Notes under the pieces: generated by a model
The model's database searches: none
Told to the model about the DNA's origin: nothing
Seen by the model: only the letters and a program-made list of their open reading frames with translations
In this document: piece by piece, positions 9,101-21,100 of the stretch
Layout: each line of letters opens with the position of its first letter
How positions within the stretch are numbered: the first letter of the stretch is position 1
Assembly: GCA_949361645.1 (NCBI GenBank)
Contig: OX442435.1
Coordinates: 1,330,653-1,394,652 of the forward strand
DNA from: Spongilla lacustris
Taxonomy: Eukaryota; Porifera; Demospongiae; Spongillida; Spongillidae
Direction: 5' to 3'
Length of the DNA: 64,000 bases
Position numbers and translations under genes: made by a program

Positions 9101-12100
9101 ATCATACATGTATGTCTTCTGTATACATGTAGGTGTGGGGTATCCATACTATTATGGTCTGCAGACTGGTCCTGTGTGGTTACAGAATCTTAACTGTACT
9201 GGAAATGAACTGCAGCTGTTCAATTGTCCTGTTGTCAATCTCCCTAACACTTACTACATTTGTGATCATTACAATGATGCAGCAGTACAGTGTGCTGGTA
9301 AGAAGCAAGATTTTTGTTCACTTCAATAATCATACCCCCTATGTGGTAGCCACTGTACAGAACTGCACAGATTGGGACATTCGATTGGTAGGTGGCTCCT
9401 CACCATCACAGGGGAGAGTGGAGGTGTGCTACATGAACCAGTGGGGCATAATCTGCAGTGGTGGACAAACTGTTATACCAGCATATGCCAATGTCATCTG
9501 CAGACAGCTTGGATATTCATACATCAATCCCACTGTATATCCAAACTCCTACTTTGGAGGGGGATCAGGAGGTATATATCTTTACACACCAACTCTCCTT
9601 TGTACTGGAAATGAGAGCAGACTTCAGGACTGCTACCACTCCCCTCTTGGATACCATCAATGTTATGGCCACTACTGGGATATTGGGGTTGTGTGCCAAG
9701 GTAGCAGTTATGTGTACTGATATATAGTGGTCATCAATATTCATTCATCTTACTCCAGCTAACACTGCTGGTACTACCCACTGTGTGAGTGGTACCCTCC
9801 ACTTGGTGGGCGGGTCTGTCCCCTCAGAGGGCAGGGTGGAGGTATGCTTGGGAGATAGCTGGAGTACCATATGTGGATATCCATCACCCTGGGACCAATC
9901 AAATGCTGCTGTTATATGTCAACAACTTGGATTCAAATCTTCCAGTAAGACACCTTGTATCAAACTATGTTATACACACTTTATATATGCACATACACCC
10001 AGATGCTGAAATGGTATACAGTGGGATATTTGGTCAGGGCAGTGGATTAGCTGTTCACATAAGAGCAGGATGTGTAGGAAATGAGGCATCTCTCCTTCAG
10101 TGTCCACCACAGGACTATTACTATTACTACTTTGGTTACCATTATTATTACAATAATTATGCTGGCTCATTCTATTATGCATGTAGTGACCATGCATATG
10201 ACATTGGAGTCCGTTGTACTTCAGGTATGTGGAGGTAATGGTGGATTTCATTCACAGTAATGTGTTTTGGCAAAAATCAGCAGTTTCTGCAGGTCAATGT
10301 CAGGATGGTGATGTAAGATTGGCTAATGGGACAACAGGACCAGACACCATTGAAGGAAGAGTGGAGATCTGTTATGGTGGTCATTGGGGTGTGGTCTATG
10401 CTACATATATTACATCATGGACACTGAGGGAGGCCAGTGTGGTCTGCAGACAGCTACAATATGCCCCAGTGGCCCTTAAAGCATTCACCTACTCCAAATA
10501 TGGTGTTGGAACAGGAAATGTTTCTTATTCAGATGTTTATTGCATTGGTTATGAAAGCAAGTTAATAGAATGCTCCTACAATCCTCCAGGGTACTATGAG
10601 GACTATGTGTACAATTATGCAGTGGGTGTGAGGTGCCAAGGTGAGGTGAAAAGAATGAGTACCATATAATGTGTGCATGTCTATTGTCTTTCACTTTCAC
10701 TTATTGCAGTGTCCTGCCATCAATGCACAAATGGATCCATTCAACTGGTGGGTGGGAACTCCAGTTATGGAGGGAGAATTGAGGTGTGCGAAGGAGGGTG
10801 CTGGGGACCAGTGTGTATTGGTGATGATGGGTGGAGCTCACTGGATGCAGCTGTAGCATGTAGGCAGCTAAACATGAGTTCTAAAGGTAAGGTAGGGTGG
10901 TTAGGCTTTCCGCACATGTACATTACTGCCCTACTCCCCAGGAGCTATTCCCAGATACTATTACGCTGTCCCATCACCTCCCATGTTGGCTCCTCACTGC
11001 ACAGGGAGTGAGTCTTCTCTGTTCAGCTGTGCACAGTCTGTGTGCCATGTAGAGAACTACAACCATGCTGGAGTGGAGTGTTCTCCAGGTACATTGTGTT
11101 TACTTTGAGCAAAGCTTTTATGATCCCACTGTTCTGAGTTTAGTGGAATGTATCTGATGCCATAATACCAGTCCTTGCTTTTTCAACCACTAGCTCCCAT
11201 GCACACATACATGAAATCTGTATTAATATTAATATCATTTGCATTTAAACGGTCAAAAACTTATAGATGAGTTAGATTGGGTAGCTAGTAAGATGGAAAA
11301 TGTAATACTAATACACCCAAAAATAAATCATCAATGGCATACATTTCCATCAATAAATAGTAACTGAGTAAATACCATTTCTGTATTTGTATTAGCGTAT
11401 GTGTATGCGCATGCTTGCTGATCAAGAGATGCATTTTGGCAGTAGCTACTCCCTACGCCAAATTCTCCGCCATGCATGTATTGCCATTAAGTTTGTGCGC
11501 GCCACCAACACTACACTTCACATTCGGTACACGAAGTACACTGTACAGCACATATACTGCCAGCACATGAATAGGGGCCAACTTTAATTTACTCAAATGA
11601 TTCATTTATGCATGCCTTCATGGAAAAGTTTGTCGTTCATTGCCACATGCATATTCAGTTGCGCACCCGCGAACGCGAACTCCTGTCGTGTATATGCGTA
11701 CACCTGCTTGCTCATAGTATAGTGATAAATAGGGAAGAAAACGTGGGGTTATAGTAGTCCCGTACCCTGACGTATAAATGGTTTATACGTCTGGCGAAAA
11801 TGGGTCGAATTTCGTGGCACTGCGACTGAATTCTGTCGCTACCAATCAGACGCTGGCAGTCATGTGACACTCCCACAGTCGTGTGAAATGGTGTTATAAT
11901 TACATTCCAAACGACTAATATAATAACGTCAATCTCTGGCACGGCTTGAATGGGCTTGTACTGTATTGAAAAGGTATAGCGAGCGCTGTTTTAAAGCTTG
12001 GATACCCAGCGCTGCGCCATCACTAGTTTTGTAAAAGGACCGGGCCGCGGGACGTGTTTGTCAGCCTTCTAACTGGCAGTGGGAAGTCAATTCTTTCAAA

Positions 12101-15100
12101 GCCGTTGTGGCTTACGGCTGATCGCGGAAACGGAGTTTCTACCAATGTACTTACTTACATGTACATGTAGTTCTTCGCACGCAGCTCGATTCGAATTCCT
12201 TTTGGATCTTTGGTTCTTTTTATTATCAGAAGCCACTGTTTCACTCCATATACATATATATTAAAGACAGCTCAGCTACTGGTAGGCTGAGCTAGCCAGA
12301 GATAATATATTATCTCTGAGCTAGCCAATAATCATTTAATTCCGCAGCCATTTTGGCGCGTGGCTTGTTTGTTAATTGCATGCCAATGTGCCACGACCTA
12401 TTTTCGCCAGACGTATAAACCATTTATACGTCTGGGTACGAGACTAGGGTTATAATAATGCGCCTCACAAACATTCATCATTGATACGCAATAATATTTA
12501 TGTACCATGTGGTCGCGTGGTCGTTGTTTACTAATAAGTATAGGGCATACAAATATGCCAATCAGAATGATGCCTCTCCCCACAAAGGTATAGACTGGCT
12601 GGTGGGGGGAACCTCTGATTCAGGGTTTGCAACATATACGAAACATGCAGGCGCTCTAAACCATGCATATAAGATGCAATCATGTAAATGCAAATTTGCG
12701 CATGCTTTTTGCTACCAATACACGACAGCAATGCGGTGGTGTCATCTGTAAGCAGGCCACGAGAAGAAACTGTACGCTGCACTGCATGATACATGTACAA
12801 TTCGTCGGCAAAACTACGAAATTCAGACTGCATGGTACAGGCTGTTCCCCCCTCGTAACAGAGCTGTAAGCAATCGGCTTGATACGGACTGTACATGTAA
12901 TTACAACCATGCAGAGATCATATATCTACATGTATGTATGGTCTCTGTTACAACCTGTTCCGAATCGACAATACGAATCCGTTCCAAATTGTTAATTAAA
13001 TTTAGTACGGACCTGACTCGATTATGTGTGTCGAAATGTCCGGTTCCGTATCGGGCTGTGGTTGTGTGATTCTAATAACACGCATTCCCCAACCTTATAT
13101 CCATGCAAGCCCAGATGCGCACGCACACACAGCTGAAGACTCATCATGTGCTCTCCATCACCTGATATGTAGATTCTACAGCTGCAAATTCAAATAACCC
13201 CTTACCATCTTTATCGATTTACATGCTTACATACACGCTGCGTGCACAACACATGCGTATGTGTTGTGCACGCAGCGTGCATGTAAGCATGTAAATATGG
13301 AGGCGTATAGCCTACACGCATGCATGTAGGCTATACGCCTCCATATTCTGCTGGGAGCATATCTTCTGTTAACCTCTTCGTGGGTTTGGCCATTTCTGGG
13401 GCTCCGTGGGTACCCGTACACGCCCCGTTGCGTTTGGGGGTGTGGTCTCCAGGTGCCGCCCCTCCGTGGGCGCGCCGACCCAGCCCTCACAGAGGTGACT
13501 GAGTTTTGTTAATAATTTTAAAAAATGCCAGCTGCCGTCGACGCGTACGACAGTAACTGCAGCCGTGTCTTGGCGCATGCGTACAATCCCCGAGACTAAC
13601 TGCAGCTGTGCCTTGGCGCATGCGCACGATTCTTCCGCATAAGATCTATGGCGGGACGGCCTCTAGCACACTCGTCGATTAACCTTAACTCTATCCAATT
13701 CATTCTTCAAATGACAGAAAAATGTATCTCTCAACGCCATATGCTCCGCCATGCATATATTCCCATACCTGTTTGGGAAACCATAAACCTATATTACTTA
13801 GAAAAAGGGCATCAATTTAAAGTTCTTCATTAACACTGCTTCAGTTTGTATTGTCAGAAGTTCAACACAAAATTCCTTGTGGCCACATTTATGGTCATAG
13901 GCTATGAGGTTTGCGTCTATTGAGGCAGGAGAATTATAATAATGAATTGCTTTTGTGTTATTTGATCATACAAAATCACTGTAGCCTGCATGTCATGCAA
14001 AATGTGGCCCGAGCTCAAAATTTTTGGCTGTCAAAATTGGTCCGGGTGCATTTAATTGCTGAATTGCTGGAAACCCTTCCTTAAAATTGACCTGTAGACA
14101 TCACTCCAGCCACTGCTGATTCCTGAGTCAAAGTGCAGTTCAGTAAATTGCAACAATTGAGCCTCATGCATGTTGACTGCACTTGCTGTGACAGCATGGA
14201 TCTCAGCCTACCATCATGAAACCAAATCAAATCAAAAACGCATCTGCTCATCACTACAAATATGGTTCATAATTCTTCCATGGAGTTTTATGTGAGACGT
14301 TCAGGAGTGCAATCCCCGAGCAAAACAGAATATCGAGAGTTACGTTAGTAACTCTCATATAGGATTTGACCCCGATTATGAATGTCATTAAAAAAACGGG
14401 ACCCACTTATAACGGGACTCTTATCAATCGGATAGCTTAGCTCTTTGTCATCGTCGAACAAGCAGTCCAAAACGAGCAGTTTCGCGTTTGTTTGATGTCA
14501 TAAAACCGCGTGGTTGTGGAAAACAAAACGTTTGTTTAAACTCGTACCCAGTCCCACCGTATTTCTCGTTGTTGTTGTTGTTCTTCTTCTTCTTCTTCTT
14601 CTTCTTCTTCTTCTTCTTCTTCTTCTTCTTCTTCTTCTTCTTCTTCTTCTTCTTCTTCTTCTTCTTCTTCTTCTTCTTCTTCTTCTTCTTCTTCTTCTTC
14701 TTCTTCTTCTTCTTCTTCTTCTTCTTCTTCTTCTTCTTCTTCTTCTTCTTCTTCTTCTTCTTCTTCTTCTTCTTCTTCTTCTTCTTCTTCTTCTTCTTCT
14801 TCTTCTTCTTCTTCTTCTTCTTCTTCTTCTTCTTCTTCTTCTTCTTCTTCTTCTTCTTCTTCTTCTTCTTCTTCTTCTTCTTCTTCTTCTTCTTCTTCTT
14901 CTTCTTCTTCTTCTTCTTCTTCTTCTTCTTCTTCTTCTTCTTCTTCTTCTTCTTCTTCTTCTTCTTCTTCTTCTTCTTCTTCTTCTTCTTCTTCTTCTTC
15001 TTCTTCTTCTTCTTCTTCTTCTTCTTCTTCTTCTTCTTCTTCTTCTTCTTCTTCTTCTTCTTCTTCTTCTTCTTCTTCTTCTTCTTCTTCTTCTTCTTCT

Positions 15101-18100
15101 TCTTCTTCTTCTTCTTCTTCTTCTTCTTCTTCTTCTTCTTCTTCTTCTTCTTCTTCTTCTTCTTCTTCTTCTTCTTCTTCTTCTTCTTCTTCTTCTTCTT
15201 CTTCTTCTTCTTCTTCTTCTTCTTCTTCTTCTTCTTCTTCTTCTTCTTCTTCTTCTTCTTCTTCTTCTTCTTCTTCTTCTTCTTCTTCTTCTTCTTCTTC
15301 TTCTTCTTCTTCTTCTTCTTCTTCTTCTTCTTCTTCTTCTTCTTCTTCTTCTTCTTCTTCTTCTTCTTGACCACGCATAACTCGAGATAGGAACACTTCT
15401 AAGAAATGAAAATCACACCAATAGGTTCAGAATTCATTGGCATTCTCGCTTCAGTGGTCAAAATGTATCGAGGTTACATTGTATATATCGGTGGTAAGTA
15501 CACTACATGTACATGTAATCCAATGTGAACGCTACACCTATTAGTGGTAATTAACCTAGTGAAATTGTGGCACGGCACTACCACTATTTACTCGAGCCAG
15601 AACTAACCGGTGAAGTCTTCACCGGAACCTCGAGCTTAAACTAAACTTTAAAGAGACAACGATACAACGAACATTCAGCGACCATGAAGAGTGCAGAACA
15701 TCGGGACGATTCCATCGCTTCTCCTTCGGCGAAAAGAATGCGATTCCAAGAACGCACGACTGACAGCCAAACATGCTGCTGGAAAAAATGCTACCGCAGG
15801 GGTAATAGGCTTGGAAAGCTACCAAAACCAATAGGTACGCTCGAATTCAACTGGGTTTGATGTACATCAGTCAATTATGGTCTCCCCCACACCCCCTAGT
15901 ACGGGCACAGAACGGGCATTTGGACGGGGATTGACTAGGATTTTTGCCCCAGGGGAATTATTCATGATGTCGCGCCCCAGGGGAATTATTCATGATGTCG
16001 CATGGCGCAGGAAATTTTATGCGGGCGTCTCTTCTGCTGCTCCACATAGTATGTGGGGGATTTGAATGGCTAGAATGCCCAGGTTGGGGATTTGAAAACC
16101 GCAATCTTCAAATCCCCACCTTCGCCCCATCTGTGCCCGCACTGGGGGGCCGGTACTGGAGTGGGAGACCATTGATAGGTGCATAAACTATAGCAGTAGA
16201 GGTCAGAATTCATTATGTACGTGGGAAAACCTGTTAACCTTGCCCTGTCATCAATATATAAGAGGTCTGCCCAGGTCAATTAACAGTTTTAACATGGCTT
16301 CTATTTATACATGTACATGTACATGTAGGTATTTTGTAGATACGTAATTTCATTGCATGTGTTCATTTTCTGTACCTTCTAGCTTCTCCCTGTATGAACC
16401 AAACAAAGCATACTGAGGGAATATAAAGGTAGCCTAGTAGCATCCTGTTAAATGGGCTAAATGATGCCTTTTTCAAAATCCACCCATGGTTAGCACAAAA
16501 GGTCAGCTGTTTGTGAAGTTAGTGCAGGTGCTTTGCTTAACGAGGCTGCATAGAAAAAGATAGGTGAATTTCTACATGATATTCGTGCTATTGATGCAAT
16601 CAAAATCACAGAACCTTTCTTTTGTGATGCCTCTTACAACTACATAGGGAAGCTTGGTACCCTAATGGTAAGTGTGTGTAATGGCAAACGAGATACCTGC
16701 ATACCCTTATGTACCCTACTCCTCCCCTTATACCTACTACTACCCCTACCCCTCCCAATACCTACCACTACCCTTACTATTACCCCTACTCCTCCCCTTA
16801 CCTACCACCATGGGCGCCCCCAGCATTTCTGGAAGGGTGGGGCCAGGATAGGGTAAGGGGGCGCCATTTGACAGCCAAATATTACTATGGGGGTGTAGTA
16901 TGCTTTAGGCCGATTCAGCGGGGGGGGGGGGGGGGGGGGGGGGAGGGGGGGGGAGGGCATGGCCCCCCCTGGGGGCGCCCATGACCTACTCCCTACCCCT
17001 ACTCCTCCCTTTACCTACTACTACCTCTATCCTCCCCTTACCTACTATTCCCCTGGTGCATGGAGTGAGGTGACCTCAATGGTCACGTGTGTAATGATGA
17101 GGAATTCACTGATACACTACTGTCAGAGTATGAAACATATCTACATGGATACTGTTCACAAGTTGAGTTGACACAGATCTCTTTAATTTACATAACACTC
17201 AGGGATTTACCGCTCCCACCCCCTACCCACCCCCTGGTTTGCCCCTAATTTGACTAATCCACCCCCTGGTTTATATGTGCCATGTCAAAATAAAACTGCA
17301 TTTAATGATGCAGAGGGAAGGCTTTTATTTTTGCCCACCCCCAATACTGTTATATATTCCGAAACCCACCCCCTGTTGCAAACTTGGCCGTAAATCCCTG
17401 TCACTGTAATAAAGGAAGAGATGGTGGACACTCCTGTTGCTGTCATGAGTATCAAGAGAGCCAGAGAGAGTAAATGTACTAATACTGAGTATAACATTGT
17501 TTATGTACTGAACAATATTATGGTTATGACATGTAGATATACATGATTACTATGTAAATGACATATATACCAAGTTCAGATCGTAGCTGAGTGATCAGTG
17601 TTTCTCTATGGTATCATAATTGCAACGTCGGAGGATGGTCCTTTTTGCATTTTAACCCCTATTCACCTGATGTCCCGTACGAAGGACAAATGTCTTGCGT
17701 AAGGGACAATTTTTGAAGCCCTATTTATATGTGACCCCAATATACTTTGTACTCAAAATGGCGGAAAACTGCAGCTCTGGAGTAACTCTAGCTGGTGGTC
17801 GTTCTTTGATAAAGGTGAACGGGAAAGATTTTGATGTAGGGCAAAGTATACGCGCAAGAGGAACGAATGTCGCGAAAAAGAAGGAATTGATGAAAATTTT
17901 TGGTCCACTTTGGTCCGATGGTGTAGTAGAAGGAAAGTTCTTAGGTCTAGGAAAGAAGCGTAAATTTCGAGTGGAATGGACCTCCTTTCATCCCCATGTG
18001 ATAGGGGAATATGGGGCGCAACATTCTATTTTTAAAAACGATCAAGACACGTTCCTGCCAAAACGCGCTAGATTGAATGATATGTCGAAGGTTCTATCTA

Positions 18101-21100
18101 CACCAGATGAGATAGACGAAAGGGAGGAATCTGATGCTACAGAAGAATCATCAGATGACACCGAGCAGTCATCAGATGAAATGGAAGAGGTCTCTCAAGA
18201 ACGTGACTTTAGCGGAGAAGACAATTGTGTCACTGTCGGTAATCGTGTGTGGAGGCTTGACCCTGCCTTAGATGTTGTTGACCCTAGGAATATTGCAGAT
18301 ACATTTAGTGTGATTCCCCGATTGAAGTGGCCTCCTAAGACACGTGAAGTAACAACACATACAGAGATTGATTACTTTAGCTTGATGTTCCCAAGAGAGC
18401 TGAAATCCCTCATCATTACTGCTACAAATTCTGTACTTGGGGACAAGACAAATCATGTTGATGAGCATATTGTGGATCACTTTATTGGATCCCTTCTAGG
18501 AATGTCAGTTCAGCCATCATCTAGCATTGCACATTATTGGAATGAAAAAGATGTCGGTTTTATAACAGGACAAAAGTTTGCCATAAAAACAGGGTTACGA
18601 AAGAATCGCTGGGAACAGATCCGTGGAGCATTGACATTTTGGGAGAGTAATGCTGAAGTTGAAGAAAAAACAGATGAATGGTATCGCATACGACAGCTTT
18701 TCAAACATTTCAATGACAATATGAACAGAATTTTTATTGCAGGAAGCACACTTACCATTGATGAATCAATGAGTCGATGGCTTGGAGATGAACACTATGT
18801 GCCTGGAATAACAAAGATGAAATTAAAACCTGAAGGAGTTGGCTTCTTGATAAAAAATATGAGCGACTCTCAGAGTAAGGTTATACTTCACATAGAGTTA
18901 CAAGAAAAGCCTGAAAATATGGCACTGAAAAAATATTATAGTGAAAGGAAAATGAAAACAACTGCTGTAACTCAGCGCTTGACAGAACATTATCACGGTA
19001 CAAAAAGGTGTGTAATAGGAGATGGATGGTTCAGTAGTGTGAAAACAGCAGAGGCAATGCAGGCATGTGGGTTGAACTTTGTTGGTATTGTGAAGAATGC
19101 TACTACTGGGTTTCCAAAGCAATGGATTCAGGAACATGCATTTGGCCTCAATTCTAAGCGTGGAGATGTTGTGTCATTGCATTCAGTTGATGAGCATGGA
19201 AGAAGGCTGATAGCTCATGCTTGGAATGAACCAGGAAAGGCAAGTGCAAATGTCAATAAAAGGATGAAAATGTTCATTTCAACATTTGGAACATCATTGC
19301 CTGAAGCCCCTTGGAAAAGGTTGCGAAAAATCTGTAATGATGCTGGCCAGATCCAGGGTGTATTTATGGATGTTCCACAGTCAAATATTGTTAAGTGTTA
19401 CTTTGAGGCTGCTAACTCCATCGATATTCATAATCATTATTGTCAGTATTTGCTTAGGCTGGAGGAGATCTGGCAAACCAAGGATTGGTGAGAATGAATC
19501 CAAACCAACACTCAAGGAATTTGTTAATGCATTGGCTGTAGCACTCTGTATGTCTGGAAAGCAATCTGACATTGTTTTGCGATGCAGACAGAGACCTTAT
19601 AATGAAGCGAGTGAATTTTCCTTACCTGATCATTGCCCTCTACTCATTAGAGGCTCTGGATATGGAACAGCATCTATGATGGGCAGATGCAAAGTTGTGA
19701 CAGACACCGGTAAGGCCTGTGGTCAAAAGGCATACTTCTTTTGCAAGACCTGTTCTGTCCTTGGAGAAAATGAAGCATTGTTTTACATGTGTGGACCATC
19801 CACAGGAAGACACTGTGCAGCCAAGCATGCAGCAGCATTGTTTTAAGACCTGCATGCTGCTTGTGGGTGTTGTACATGTACGTGCATTGACACATGATTT
19901 TTGAATTTGTATAATTGTTTCAACAAATATTGCACATAAATTCAGAATGCTCAATAATGACAACAACTTCATGCTCACTGTTATTATAACCTGTGTGAAG
20001 GAAAAAAATCATAATGAACGATACGAACCTTAATAAAAAAATTATTATTATATATATGCATCACTTATTAGTTGGTGTTAATGAGTCCAGATGCTTGAAG
20101 TCTGAAATACATTCCTTTTTTGAGAAAAGCTCTTTGAAAGTTAAAAGTTCGGTATTGACTTCAATTAAAAATTGCCAAAGCATCTCATAATGATAGATAT
20201 AAAAAAATACTAGATGGTGAAAAATCATATCATGACATGAAAATAATCACTAACCATGTCTGTAATTATAATGCCTTGAACCTTAACCAAGTGTCATTCT
20301 ATGCTCATAATAAAAACCAATCAGCATTGTCCTGTATACAGCAAAACTTGTCCTGTATAAAGGACAAATTTTCAGGTGAACAGGGGTTAAAATGCAAAGT
20401 ATTCTCTTTCCACTATTGGGGTATACATGTATACATGTAAGTTTAATAGTGGTGAAATGTCTGTTGCTAAGTGAATATATTTAGATGTAGCATTGAAAGC
20501 AAGAATAAAAAGCAATGAAACAAGTAAATAAAAACATTCTCTATGAGAAAGTTGGTGGTATATAGGATTTGAAGGCAATAGTGGTGTAAAAAGTAGGGAA
20601 ACAAGGGTTGAATGATAAGGAAAAACGAAATAGTCCTATATTTAGCACATGCATGAACAATGTATTGTCCTACAATGTGTGCTGGGCTAAATATAGGACT
20701 ATTTCGTTTTTCCTTATCATTCAACCCTTGTTTCCTTACTTTTTACACCACTATTGCCTTCAAATCCTATATACCACCAACTTTCTCATAGAGAATGTTT
20801 TTATTTACTTGTGAAATAAGAGCAATAGCATATTTTTTCTTCAAATGTTTATACATGTATATGTAACAGTCCATGTTTGAAAACTCAAAAGAAACCTGAC
20901 TTAATACATGTAGGGATGGACAGGCAACAAGCATTCACCAGATGAAGTGAAAGGTGACATGCATGTATCTATGTCACAAATTGCACAACTCATTTTGAAC
21001 ATGTGACACTAGCTTGTACATGCATGGATAACAATTCCATCACGTTTATCATCCACGTCAATTAACCATTTCATATTCATTAATATATGTGATGGAAGAG

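Noticed and set aside
14448..15396. Long ORFs of about 290-308 codons on both strands
   Set aside because: They are homopolymeric readings (Phe, Leu, Lys, Glu) of the TTC/GAA repeat and carry no gene signal.
16665..17171. Pro/Thr/Tyr-rich ORFs
   Set aside because: They are translations of the C-rich minisatellite and of an inserted MITE.
20467..20814. Matching ORFs on both strands
   Set aside because: They arise from the near-perfect inverted arms of the MITE and do not indicate a gene.
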